Assembly (NCBI RefSeq): GCF_902705545.1
Contig: NZ_CACSHH010000003.1
Span: 1-64,000, forward strand
Source of the DNA: Chlamydia sp. 17-3921
GTDB taxonomy: Bacteria > Chlamydiota > Chlamydiia > Chlamydiales > Chlamydiaceae
DNA: 64,000 nt
Reading direction: 5' to 3'
Shown: in pieces, positions 19,260 through 30,962 of the stretch
Layout: each line of letters starts with the position of its first letter
How positions within the stretch are numbered: position 1 is the first letter of the stretch
Translations under genes and position numbers: made by a program
Notes under the pieces: model-generated
What the model was told of the DNA's origin: nothing
Database searches by the model: none
What the model saw: the letters and a program-made list of their open reading frames with translations, nothing else

Positions 19260-19397
19260 TTATTTCTTGCGAGCGGGGCCAGCCTGACGCTGTTTACGAT
19301 TGGGGTCTTTTTTATTAATGACATAAAGACGTCCCTTACGACGGACTAGCTTATCTCCCTTTGAAGGATCTGCTTTTATAGATGAACTAACTTTCAT
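19260..19397 (-). CDS. rpmJ: 50S ribosomal protein L36 (cysteine-free form)
   Basis: A 45-aa large-subunit protein. It begins [20 protein letters not shown] and continues [18 protein letters not shown]. The family core ([12 protein letters not shown]...KQRQ) is plain, but the usual Cys-Cys-Cys-His zinc ribbon is wholly absent: the protein has no cysteine. It precedes rpsN by 24 bases. The frame is closed at both ends by my own reading of the minus strand. Confidence 0.93.
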   Translation of the reverse strand: MKVSSSIKADPSKGDKLVRRKGRLYVINKKDPNRKQRQAGPARKK

Positions 19398-19642
19398 GAA
19401 AACCTTTTTATTTCTCAATCTGGAAACAAACTTTTTAAATAAAGATCTTTCCGGAAGTCATAAATTTAATCTCTTAGAGGCTTTTTTGCAATATTAGACT
19501 ATATGCACAGAATTTTTCTTCTAAAACAGGTGAGAATTTTATGTCTTCTTGATCTTTTTCATTCGATCTTTTAAAATTTTGCCGAGTTCCCTTCTGGTTT
19601 CTACGAAGAGAAGTCGAAGCTCAAAAATCATAGGAAGGCATT

Positions 19643-19780
19643 GTGAAACGGACTTATCAACCTAGCAAAAGAAAGCGCCGCAATTCTATAGGTTTTCGCG
19701 CTCGTATGGCTACAAAAAACGGAAGAAAATTACTAAATCGTCGTCGACGACACGGTAGACACACTCTAATCGATTTATAA
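19643..19780 (+). CDS. rpmH: 50S ribosomal protein L34
   Basis: A 45-aa, very basic protein. It begins with GTG (preceded by AGGAAGG) and reads [20 protein letters not shown], then [20 protein letters not shown], the complete L34 family pattern. rnpA follows 12 bases downstream, the rpmH-rnpA pairing found across bacteria. The 245-base gap to rpmJ on its left must hold promoters for both directions; I could not pick them out confidently. Confidence 0.96.
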   Translation: MKRTYQPSKRKRRNSIGFRARMATKNGRKLLNRRRRHGRHTLIDL

Positions 19781-19792
19781 TATCAATATTTT

Positions 19793-20212
19793 GTGCACCG
19801 CTTAACCTTACCCAAACAAGCTCGCGTACTTAAGAGAAAACAGTTTTTTTATATCACTCGTTCAGGTTCATGTTGTCAAGGATCTCAAGTGGTTTTCTAT
19901 GTTCTTCCCTTGAGGTATCCTAGTAGCTGTAAATTGGGAATTACGGTTTCAAAAAAATTTGGGAAAGCCCACAAAAGAAATTATTTTAAAAGAATCGTTC
20001 GAGAAGTTTTTAGGCAAGTACGCCATCAGCTCCCAAATTGTCAAATTGTAGTCTTTCCAAAAGCTCATAAACGTCAGCCGTTATTTTCAAATCTTTATCA
20101 AGATTTTATAAAGTGCATTCCAGAAAGTTTTGATAAACTGAAAAAAAACAAGCTTATGACTGATGCCGAATGTACTCCAAAGAACGAGAAATGTGTGAAC
20201 GCACTTCCTTAG
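19793..20212 (+). CDS. rnpA: ribonuclease P protein component
   Basis: Protein subunit that helps the RNase P RNA cut tRNA 5' leaders. The GTG start gives MHRLTLPKQARVLKRKQFFY, and the family signature SKKFGKAHKRNYFKRIVRE lies near residues 58-76. At 139 aa it is longer than the usual 110-120; the extra C-terminal residues (MTDAECTPKNEKCVNALP) fall in the 59-base overlap with the convergent thioredoxin-like gene. It follows rpmH by 12 bases. Confidence 0.94.
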   Translation: MHRLTLPKQARVLKRKQFFYITRSGSCCQGSQVVFYVLPLRYPSSCKLGITVSKKFGKAHKRNYFKRIVREVFRQVRHQLPNCQIVVFPKAHKRQPLFSNLYQDFIKCIPESFDKLKKNKLMTDAECTPKNEKCVNALP

Positions 20213-21200
20213 GAGCAGTTTCAAAAGCTACTTCAGCATGTTGTAAAGCATTTTTCCATTGATCTGACTCTAAGTAAAATTGAGCTATCATCATTTCGAT
20301 ACGCCAAACACTCTCTTTATCTTGGTGACCAAAGAGAGAAAGATAGGACTCCAGAGGTGCAATCACTTGACTGGCTTCTTGACGAACTCCTTCTCTGGAG
20401 CGTTTTGCTAATTCTTGAAACTCTATAAGGGCAACAGTAAAATGCGTTTGCTTTTCGTTTTTGCTATCTTTGCTCAGTAGACGTTTCTTTATTTTCTGGC
20501 ATTCTTCGGAATCCATTTTCCCATTTTCAACAAGAAGACGAAATTTCTCAGAGAGAAAAAAATAGTCATCATTACGTACACCAAGCTCTAAAGCTTGTAA
20601 AAGAAAATCTTTTCTAGACAATTCCTCTGCGAGGCGATAGTAACGTTGTAGCTCAGCCATAGAAAGAGTTGCCATTACAGGAAAAGCACTTTTTAAGAGG
20701 GAGTCACTTTCTACAATATGACAAAGACTTTCTCCTAAATTCGCACCAGTTTCATTCCCAAAAGAGCCAATCTTATAAATTTCTTGTTCGTCATGAGAAA
20801 GTAAAACTAAACAAGGGAGTTCGTTAATTTTAAATAGCGTTTTTAAAACAAGATTTTGCTGATAGATGCTTTCATTTTGAGGAGAATGTTTAGGATAATC
20901 TACTTCTAAACAAATGAATTTTCCATAAACTTTTTTTGCAAAATCTGAGGAATTTAAAACTTCTTTACGAATCCTCATACAAGGGCCATTCCAATCAGAT
21001 CCTGAGAAAAAAATCATCATCGGAAGGGTTGATTCACGACTTTTTTGTAAAGCTTCACGATAGTTCGTATACCAAATAAGTTTTTGGGAATCGCTTTGAA
21101 TTGCAGCACTAAGAGTAGGAGCACTCAAACTTAATAAAAGAGTCGCCAAAATTTTCAGCTGTCTCAAAGAGCATCTCTTTATATTTCGTAATAGGATCAC
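20154..21200 (-). CDS. exported thioredoxin-like protein lacking the first active-site Cys
   Basis: A 348-aa protein with a GTG start preceded by AGAGAGG, and a signal peptide ending near LSAPTLSA. Residues about 42-150 match thioredoxin/disulfide-isomerase relatives: WYTNYREALQKSRESTLPMM, then FFSGSDWNGPC at 64-74 with Asn71 where the first Cys should be, and a cis-Pro loop NELPCLVLL. The last 180 residues are helical, resembling TPR-like repeats. It corresponds by position to CT783. With only Cys74 it cannot cycle as a normal dithiol oxidoreductase; a chaperone or monothiol role is possible. Confidence 0.85.
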   Translation of the reverse strand: MILLRNIKRCSLRQLKILATLLLSLSAPTLSAAIQSDSQKLIWYTNYREALQKSRESTLPMMIFFSGSDWNGPCMRIRKEVLNSSDFAKKVYGKFICLEVDYPKHSPQNESIYQQNLVLKTLFKINELPCLVLLSHDEQEIYKIGSFGNETGANLGESLCHIVESDSLLKSAFPVMATLSMAELQRYYRLAEELSRKDFLLQALELGVRNDDYFFLSEKFRLLVENGKMDSEECQKIKKRLLSKDSKNEKQTHFTVALIEFQELAKRSREGVRQEASQVIAPLESYLSLFGHQDKESVWRIEMMIAQFYLESDQWKNALQHAEVAFETAPKEVRSHISRSLEYIRHQS

Positions 21201-21545
21201 AGACCACCTCTCTTTCTCCTAACGCCAACAACGTAACCGTGTCTCACCTAGGCTTAGCCAGATAAGCTTAAAGGGCGTTGTCCTGGCAATTCTTGTTGTA
21301 TAGTCTTTTTTTTATTAAAACGAAATAAAAAAACACTACTAAAATGTTGTTCTCGGCTAAATATGATAACCTCTAAAAAGATTCATGTGATTCTATCTTC
21401 TTTTGAAGAAAATAAATCATGTAGAAAACCATAGATTCACAAGCCACGTTGTGATAGCATGACGAGAAATATTCTTCTCGAGATTATTACAAACAGCTTC
21501 TAATCTTTCTGTAATTTTATTTAAAATGTATTCTGGAGTTACTCG
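21201..21545. other. 345-base intergenic region
   Basis: Lies between the divergent starts of the thioredoxin-like gene and cysS. It contains AACGCC and GGCGTT segments 50 bases apart that could pair in the leader of the leftward gene, an A/T-rich block near 21305-21335, and a small hairpin CGAGAA-ATATTC-TTCTCG at 21463-21480. GGAG lies about eight bases before the cysS start. I see no open frame of note, no tRNA, and no SRP or tmRNA signature. Confidence 0.5.
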
Positions 21546-24567
<3,022 letters not shown>

Positions 24568-24690
24568 CTACCTAGAAAGAATGATTAAAAATTTAGAAAC
24601 ATTTTCTCAGAAATAAAAAAAAAGAGGAACGATTTCTTTAATAAAAAGACATAGAATGGAGAACTTATCTAAACCTAGAAATAAAAGTTT

Positions 24691-25188
24691 TTAAGAACGA
24701 GTACTCAAAGAAGCTTTTATTTTATTTACATAAGCAGCCCCGCCGCCAAATTCAAAACCCATTCTAGCAAGCTCTTTTCCCTGTTCATCAATAAACACCA
24801 GCTGAGGAAAGCCTTTAACGTCGTATTGAGATTTCAATTCATATCGCTGTGGATCCAAATTTTTCTGAGAAGGATTCTGAGGAAAATCAAGTTCCACCAT
24901 ATGCAAATGATCTTTAGCAAAAGATATAAAATCAGGAGTAGTTAAGATTTGCTGTTGCATCTTTATACACCAGATACACCAATCGGATCCTGTAAAGAAT
25001 AAACATACAGGTCGGTTATCTTTCTGAGAATTTTGCATTGCCTGTAGGTATGACTCCCAAATAAGAGATGCTGAAGCGGTCGTTTCATTAGTAAGCACAG
25101 TTGCACGAGGGTATTTTTGTGCTGCACAGCAAGACAAAGTTATTGATAAACAAAGTGCTATAGCACTTCCTTGTAACCAACGTTTCAT
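24691..25188 (-). CDS. exported thioredoxin/disulfide isomerase with CIWC active site
   Basis: A 165-aa protein with an N-terminal export signal (MKRWLQGSAIALCLSITLSC), possibly a lipoprotein although the lipobox is imperfect. The thioredoxin fold contains VCLFFTGSDWCIWCIKMQ with Cys71 and Cys74, and the cis-Pro loop YDVKGFPQLVFIDEQG. It should act on disulfides outside the inner membrane, fitting the cysteine cross-linked chlamydial envelope. It corresponds to CT780. Its active-site Trp70 and Cys74 occupy the same residue numbers as in the WNGPC paralogue at 20154-21200. Confidence 0.9.
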   Translation of the reverse strand: MKRWLQGSAIALCLSITLSCCAAQKYPRATVLTNETTASASLIWESYLQAMQNSQKDNRPVCLFFTGSDWCIWCIKMQQQILTTPDFISFAKDHLHMVELDFPQNPSQKNLDPQRYELKSQYDVKGFPQLVFIDEQGKELARMGFEFGGGAAYVNKIKASLSTRS

Positions 25189-25311
25189 ATATAATCCTTA
25201 AGAAATTTATAATAAAACCCATGAAGATTTCTATACTTATCTTATCTGAAAAATAATAGAAATTTCTAACCTGATAATGTTCATAGAAGAAAAAAATCTA
25301 ACAGATCTATA

Positions 25312-26040
25312 GTGAGTATAAGCTTTGCAGATCATAAATTAGAAAAATACATGACCCCTTCATCGATTCTTCTTTCCACTCTTCAACACATTATTGAACG
25401 TTATTTTGAACATTTTAATCCAACACTTGCACAATTACTTCCCTTAAATTTATCAAATTTAGCTCCAACACTATCTCAGCAATCAACTAAAAAGTCTTCA
25501 CGAACATTTCTAGAACCTTTAGAAAAGAATTCTTCCGTTACAAAAGAAGCTTCTTGTGTATCTGTACCGCCGGCTAAAAAATCTAAGACTTCGCTATGGG
25601 AGCGAGTGCCTTTTCACCCTGATATGTCTAGAGAACAAATCTTAAAAGAAAAATACCCATCACTAGAAAGCATACGACTTAAACATTCTTTAATTCCTCC
25701 ATGCACGATATTTGCAGATGAAGATAATGACGAAGAGATTTTATTTTTTAATCGACTAACTAAAATTCTTACTCAACAGCTTTTCCCAACACGTCTAACA
25801 CTTGTACATTCTCGTACAAACATTTTTTCTAATAATAAAAGTCTTGTTTTAGGCCTAGCCCCTTTAAACGTGATCCGCTATAAAATTTCTAGCGCACAAT
25901 ATCATGAATCCCTCACACAAAATGACTGTACCTTTATTCCTCTTTATTCTTGTGTACAGTATGAGAAGGACGCACAGCTAAAGCGAGATCTATGGGCTAT
26001 ACTGAACCGTCAACCTTTCGCCTATACGCAGAAGTCATAG
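25312..26040 (+). CDS. hypothetical protein upstream of priA
   Basis: A 242-aa protein with a GTG start. It has no signal peptide or membrane span. The N-terminal 100 residues are Ser/Lys-rich and probably flexible; the C-terminal half is more ordered (IFADEDNDEEILFFNRLTK, LTLVHSRTNIF, LVLGLAPLNVIRYKIS). I do not recognise the family. Its end overlaps the start of priA by 49 bases in another frame, so the genes are translated from one transcript. It corresponds by position to CT779. Confidence 0.8.
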   Translation: MSISFADHKLEKYMTPSSILLSTLQHIIERYFEHFNPTLAQLLPLNLSNLAPTLSQQSTKKSSRTFLEPLEKNSSVTKEASCVSVPPAKKSKTSLWERVPFHPDMSREQILKEKYPSLESIRLKHSLIPPCTIFADEDNDEEILFFNRLTKILTQQLFPTRLTLVHSRTNIFSNNKSLVLGLAPLNVIRYKISSAQYHESLTQNDCTFIPLYSCVQYEKDAQLKRDLWAILNRQPFAYTQKS

Positions 26041-28241
26041 TAAATTCTAACATTAACAAAATGCTTGACTACGGTATTCCGGAGAACCTCGAATCTATCT
26101 CTAGAGGGACGGGAGTCATAGTGTCTCTTCGTGGAGCAAAGAAATTTGGTATAGTACATCACATCAAAGCAACAACATGTTGTAAACACGTGCTCCCTAT
26201 TCTTGGAGTTATTAATTCAGGAATTAAGATCCCTAAGGATCTTCTTGAGTTACTATTTTGGATGAGTCAGTATTATTTTGCTCCTTTAGGGAAAACTTTA
26301 CGACTCTTTCTTCCTGCAATTTCTTCTACAATTATCCAACCAAAACAGCAATATCGGGTCATTTTAAAGAAAAGTAAAGCCAAATCTCGAGAACTTATTC
26401 AACAACTACAAAAGGTTCACCCTTCACAAGCTGCTGTACTTAAGGTATTACTAAATAGTTCTTCTCCTCTAGGATTATCGGCTTTGATGGAACAAGCTGG
26501 AGTATCTCAATCTCCCATAAACTCCTTAGAAAAAATTGGAGCTCTAGAAGTCGTAGATGCTTCTACATTAGCCATACAAGAAAGGAATCTTTCTTTCTTT
26601 CTTCCTGAGAAGAAATCTCTTCATTCGGAACAACAAGTAGCCCTAGAGAAAATAAAAAAATCATTATCTCAATCTCAATTTTGTACACACCTACTGTTTG
26701 GTATAACAGGAAGTGGAAAAACAGAAGTTTACATCCAAGCAATTTATGAAGCACGAGCTCAAGGGAAAAGTGCTATTTTGCTAGTTCCTGAGATAGCCTT
26801 AACAATACAAACAGAAACTTTATTTAAAGCTCTTTTCAATAAAGAAGTCGGCATTCTTCATCATAAACTTAGTGATAGTGAAAAAAATAAAGTTTGGAGA
26901 GAAGCTGCAGAAGGGATAATTCAGATCATCATAGGACCTCGTTCAGCCCTTTTCTGTCCAGTACAAAACCTTGGATTAATCATTGTTGATGAAGAACATG
27001 ATTCTTCTTATAAACAAAACGAAACTCCCCCTTGTTATCATGCTAGAGATGTGGCTGTAATGAGAGGGAAATTGTCTAATGCAACCATCATTCTTGGGAG
27101 TGCTACACCAAGCATAGAAAGTTATACCAATGCTTTATCAGGGAAATATAAGCTTTCAACACTATCTTCAAAAGCTATAGCAATACACCCTTCGAAAATT
27201 TCTCTTATAGATATGAATTTAGAGAAAGAACAAACTAAAACTAAAGTATTATTTTCTCGAGCAGCTTTAAAAAAAATTGAACAACGTCTAGCTTTAGGAG
27301 AACAAACCTTAATATTTTTTAATCGTCGAGGCTATCATACTAACGTTTCCTGTGTGTCATGTAAGCATACTTTAAAGTGTTCTCATTGTGACATGATTCT
27401 TACTTTTCATAAATATGCGAACGTTCTTCTTTGTCATCTTTGTAATTCTTCTCCTAAAGATTTACCTCATTCTTGTCCAAAATGTCGAGGAACTATGACA
27501 CTACAATACCGAGGTTCCGGAACAGAAAAAATAGAAAGAGTATTACAGCAAGTATTTCCTCAAATCCGCACTATACGCATAGACTCAGACACAACAAAAT
27601 TCAAAGGAAGTCATGAATTTTTATTAAAGCAGTTTGCTACAGGAAAGGCGGATGTTCTCATTGGTACACAAATGATCGCTAAAGGGATGCATTTTCCTGC
27701 AGTAACTCTTGCTATAGTTCTCAACGGAGATTCTGGATTATATATTCCTGATTTTCGGGCATCTGAACAAGTCTTTCAACTTATTACTCAAGTTGCTGGA
27801 AGATCTGGTCGAAGTTACCTTCCTGGAGAAATTCTTATTCAGACCTTTCTTCCGGAAAACAAGATTATTCGCTGTGCTATGAATCAAGATTTTTCAGCAT
27901 TTTACCAACAGGAAATTTTAGGAAGGGAGTTATGTGATTATCCTCCTTTCATCCGCTTGATTCGCTGTATTTTTGTTGGAAAATGTCCTAAGCTTACATG
28001 GAAAGAAACTAAGCGCGTACATTCTCTTCTTGAAGAGAAACTAAAGGATACAGCCCATTTAATGCAGATATCCCCATGTGGACACTTTAAAATCAAAGAC
28101 ACCTTTCGTTATCAATTTTTAATAAAGAGCAAACAAATACTACCTGCAAATAAAAAGCTTCAGGAAGTATTAATTTCAGCAAAGCTCTCTCCAAAAGTGA
28201 AATTTATGGTCGACGTTGACCCTATAACAACTTTTTTCTAA
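25992..28241 (+). CDS. priA: primosomal protein N' (replication restart helicase)
   Basis: 3'-5' DNA helicase that restarts stalled forks. In order: the N-terminal DNA-binding domain, Walker A GITGSGKTEVYIQA near residues 236-249, DEEH box IIVDEEHDSSYKQ near 331-343, SATPSIES, the eight-cysteine zinc region (CVSCKHTLKCSHCDM and later CHLCNSS and CPKCRG, about 453-495), and helicase motifs V/VI (IGTQMIAKGMHFP, QVAGRSGR). The length of 749 aa is usual. The 3' end overlaps convergent bioF2 by 66 bases. Confidence 0.96.
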   Translation: MGYTEPSTFRLYAEVIVNSNINKMLDYGIPENLESISRGTGVIVSLRGAKKFGIVHHIKATTCCKHVLPILGVINSGIKIPKDLLELLFWMSQYYFAPLGKTLRLFLPAISSTIIQPKQQYRVILKKSKAKSRELIQQLQKVHPSQAAVLKVLLNSSSPLGLSALMEQAGVSQSPINSLEKIGALEVVDASTLAIQERNLSFFLPEKKSLHSEQQVALEKIKKSLSQSQFCTHLLFGITGSGKTEVYIQAIYEARAQGKSAILLVPEIALTIQTETLFKALFNKEVGILHHKLSDSEKNKVWREAAEGIIQIIIGPRSALFCPVQNLGLIIVDEEHDSSYKQNETPPCYHARDVAVMRGKLSNATIILGSATPSIESYTNALSGKYKLSTLSSKAIAIHPSKISLIDMNLEKEQTKTKVLFSRAALKKIEQRLALGEQTLIFFNRRGYHTNVSCVSCKHTLKCSHCDMILTFHKYANVLLCHLCNSSPKDLPHSCPKCRGTMTLQYRGSGTEKIERVLQQVFPQIRTIRIDSDTTKFKGSHEFLLKQFATGKADVLIGTQMIAKGMHFPAVTLAIVLNGDSGLYIPDFRASEQVFQLITQVAGRSGRSYLPGEILIQTFLPENKIIRCAMNQDFSAFYQQEILGRELCDYPPFIRLIRCIFVGKCPKLTWKETKRVHSLLEEKLKDTAHLMQISPCGHFKIKDTFRYQFLIKSKQILPANKKLQEVLISAKLSPKVKFMVDVDPITTFF

Positions 28242-29291
28242 ATAAGGATCTAATACACTTATTAATAAGTCTATTTCTTCTATAGTATTAAATGAATGAA
28301 GATTCACCCGAATGAAAGGGTTTTCACTTCTAAAAGTTAGAATTCCTACTTGAATATTATGATCTTGCAAAGCAACAATAGCGGAATCAAATTGTGACTT
28401 ATTTACATATATAGGCTGTACACAGCCTAAAGCACACTTTGGATAATTCTGCTGAAAATGCCGATGCAAAACTAAAAGTTGATGACGAGATTTCTCTCCT
28501 TCTGACGACAAAAAATCATAAGCAACATCGATAGCAACTAAAACACTAGGAGATAAACAAGTTGAGTATCGTAAAGGAGGAGAATTAAACATCAGATTTT
28601 CTTTTACTTCCTTAGAAGAAAGAATCGCAGCACCCATACATCCCAAGGCCTTTCCGAAAGTCACTAATATAGCGTAAAAATTTTCATATCCCAAGTTCTT
28701 GCATAATCCTCTCCCTTCTTTCCCAAACAAGCCTACAGCATGAGCTTCGTCAACAATAAGCTTAGCATCATACTTAAATGCTAAACCTAGAATTTCTTCA
28801 AGAGGTGCAAATGTTCCTTCAAAAGAGTATACAGAACAAATAAAAATGAAAATACGTCCACAAGAACTTTCTCGATAGTGCTGAAGAAGAGTTTCCAAGT
28901 GATTCAAGTCATTATGACGAAAAGATTGTTGAGTCCCTTTTGTTGCGCACAAGCCATATTTTACTGACATATGCACATATTCATCCCAAAGGAGGATATC
29001 GTCATCTTGGGAGACATGATAACAAAATCCAAGGTTTGCTATATACCCACTATTCACAATGAAAGCTTCTTGCACTCCATGATATGCTGCAATTTTGCTT
29101 TCTAAATTTTGCATAAGAGGAGAAGCTCCTACCATCAATCGAGATCCTCCCGCTCCCATCCTCATATTTAAAAATGAATAGGACATCTCGTAGTAACGAC
29201 GACAAACTTCTTGGTTTAATAGAGTAGATCGTGAGAAGCCTAAAAAATCGTTAGAAACAAAATCGATACATTCTGTAATCAAAGTATTCAT
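28176..29291 (-). CDS. bioF2: alpha-oxoamine synthase family protein (BioF-like)
   Basis: A PLP enzyme of the family that joins an acyl thioester to an amino acid (8-amino-7-oxononanoate synthase, KBL, serine palmitoyltransferase). Visible marks are MGAGGSRLMVGASPLMQNLE near residues 45-64, DEAHAVGLFGKEGRG at 181-195, and the PLP lysine Lys214 in TFGKALGCMGA. The length of 371 aa fits. It is the last gene of plsC-aasC-bioF2, so a lipid substrate is as plausible as biotin. The chlamydial name bioF_2 (CT777) is by homology; the substrate is unproven. Confidence 0.85.
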   Translation of the reverse strand: MNTLITECIDFVSNDFLGFSRSTLLNQEVCRRYYEMSYSFLNMRMGAGGSRLMVGASPLMQNLESKIAAYHGVQEAFIVNSGYIANLGFCYHVSQDDDILLWDEYVHMSVKYGLCATKGTQQSFRHNDLNHLETLLQHYRESSCGRIFIFICSVYSFEGTFAPLEEILGLAFKYDAKLIVDEAHAVGLFGKEGRGLCKNLGYENFYAILVTFGKALGCMGAAILSSKEVKENLMFNSPPLRYSTCLSPSVLVAIDVAYDFLSSEGEKSRHQLLVLHRHFQQNYPKCALGCVQPIYVNKSQFDSAIVALQDHNIQVGILTFRSENPFIRVNLHSFNTIEEIDLLISVLDPYLEKSCYRVNVDHKFHFWRELC

Positions 29292-29325
29292 TGAATCTCT
29301 GAATACGCTTTATAAATTCAAATAG

Positions 29326-30945
29326 TTATCCAAATAATGAGATAGCTAAAGCCTTTAAAGATGCGTAGCTGGGTTTCCCTATACCTAATAGGGGGATTGT
29401 TTCAATTTGATGTATGAAAGAAACTTTCACTATATTACTAGTTTCTGCATTTTTTAAAACATCATTAACTTCATGAATATTTGTGGGAAAAGTCGTAAAT
29501 AAACACAATTTTACTTTGTCTCCAGGAATCTCACAGACAGTTAAAGTTGTTGCTTGTTCTTGATTAAGAGCTCCGGGCAGGCCTTGACGTAAAATGCATT
29601 CCAAAGCTTCAAGGCTGACCATTTCCCCGCCGATTTTCACGAATCGACTTAATCTTCCTAAAAGAAATAAATCTCCCGAAACACCTATATATCCAAGATC
29701 TCCTGTAACATACCAACGTTCTCCTCCGAGAGAAATAAACCCCTGAGAAGGATCTTTCTGTAAATAACCAGAGAAAACAGAAGAACCACGAACAACAATC
29801 ATGCCGGATTCTCCGGAGGAAACAGGAACATGGGTATCTTTAGAAACAATGACAACATCCATTCCCGTTATTTGAGAACCTACGCATGCCTGTACTTTAG
29901 GGCTTGCTTGTGTTGTAATTGTAATCACTGGAGAACATTCAGTAGCTCCATAGCCTTGATGTAAAACTATATGAGGGTATTGTGTTTTTACTTCTGCACG
30001 AAGGCTGTCTTTTAAAGAATCTCCACCAATAACAACTAATCTTAGGGAGCTTAAATTAGATTCCTGTTTTTTTGCTGTTTTTAAAATATAATCAAAAAAT
30101 ATTGGAGTAGCGCCAATAATAGAAACTTTTTTAGACTCTATGAGTTCTACTAATTTCTTGGGATTCAAAGGATTTGAAGCAAAAACAATGGGGATCCCAG
30201 TAAGCAAAGGACATAGACTACATGAATTAAATCCATAAGCATGAAAAGGAGGCAAAAAAGATAACATAACGTCTTTTTTATTAGGATCAAAAAACTTTAT
30301 ACATGCTTTTTGATTTTCTATGAGATTTTCATGCGTAAGAGGAACTCCTTTAGGGAATTGCTCAGCTCCTGATGTAAATAAAATTACTGCAACATCATAT
30401 TTTCGAGATTTTTTTACACCAAAAACTTTCATCAACCAAGATGGAGAAAATTTAGAATACACACCTATGCGACATTTCTCCCACCAGGAAAATTGCTTTT
30501 TCAATTCTTCTATATAAATGAGCTCGAAAGGATATTCTAAAATACCATGTGCTTGGCTTAAATGTTCGATCAAACGAATAGAAGTCAGAACACGTTGAAC
30601 CTCAGCGAGGTTTGCACATATACGAATTTCCCTTAAACCTTGACTCCAGTTAATCATTACAGGAATTTTTCTCGCTAAAAGAGTCGCAAAATAAGCAATA
30701 TAGGCCCCGACAGAAGAGGGCATCATAATTCCTATATGTAGCTCAGGGTATTGGGAAATTTTAATAGCTAAAGCTACAACTGCTCGATGCATCTCTGTAT
30801 AAGTAAGAGTTCCAAGATACTCATCAAAACAAACCGTATGAGATGTGAGTTGCGAACACAACATTAGAAAATTTTCTAAAACAGAATTTTCAGAGCGAAG
30901 TTGTAAATCGCGACTTTTATTAGGTGTATTCCATGAATTTTGCAT
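29326..30945 (-). CDS. aasC: acyl-acyl carrier protein synthetase (AMP-forming)
   Basis: Activates scavenged host fatty acids onto acyl carrier protein; the C. trachomatis counterpart CT776 is described as AasC. It has the AMP-binding core: VILFTSGAEQFPKGVPLTH near residues 188-206, YGATECSPVITI near 335, WYVTGDLGYI near 405 and GRLSRFVKIGGEMVS near 422. The ATG at 30945 is used; a TTG two codons earlier is also open. It lacks the N-terminal acyltransferase half of E. coli Aas; that function is the separate plsC 17 bases upstream. Confidence 0.92.
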   Translation of the reverse strand: MQNSWNTPNKSRDLQLRSENSVLENFLMLCSQLTSHTVCFDEYLGTLTYTEMHRAVVALAIKISQYPELHIGIMMPSSVGAYIAYFATLLARKIPVMINWSQGLREIRICANLAEVQRVLTSIRLIEHLSQAHGILEYPFELIYIEELKKQFSWWEKCRIGVYSKFSPSWLMKVFGVKKSRKYDVAVILFTSGAEQFPKGVPLTHENLIENQKACIKFFDPNKKDVMLSFLPPFHAYGFNSCSLCPLLTGIPIVFASNPLNPKKLVELIESKKVSIIGATPIFFDYILKTAKKQESNLSSLRLVVIGGDSLKDSLRAEVKTQYPHIVLHQGYGATECSPVITITTQASPKVQACVGSQITGMDVVIVSKDTHVPVSSGESGMIVVRGSSVFSGYLQKDPSQGFISLGGERWYVTGDLGYIGVSGDLFLLGRLSRFVKIGGEMVSLEALECILRQGLPGALNQEQATTLTVCEIPGDKVKLCLFTTFPTNIHEVNDVLKNAETSNIVKVSFIHQIETIPLLGIGKPSYASLKALAISLFG

Positions 30946-30962
30946 ACCCAACTATTCTCACA

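Noticed and set aside
21201-21300. SRP (4.5S) RNA or other stable RNA in the cysS upstream gap
   Set aside because: The region has some pairing and a T-run, but the conserved GGAAGCAG-type SRP loop is absent on both strands.
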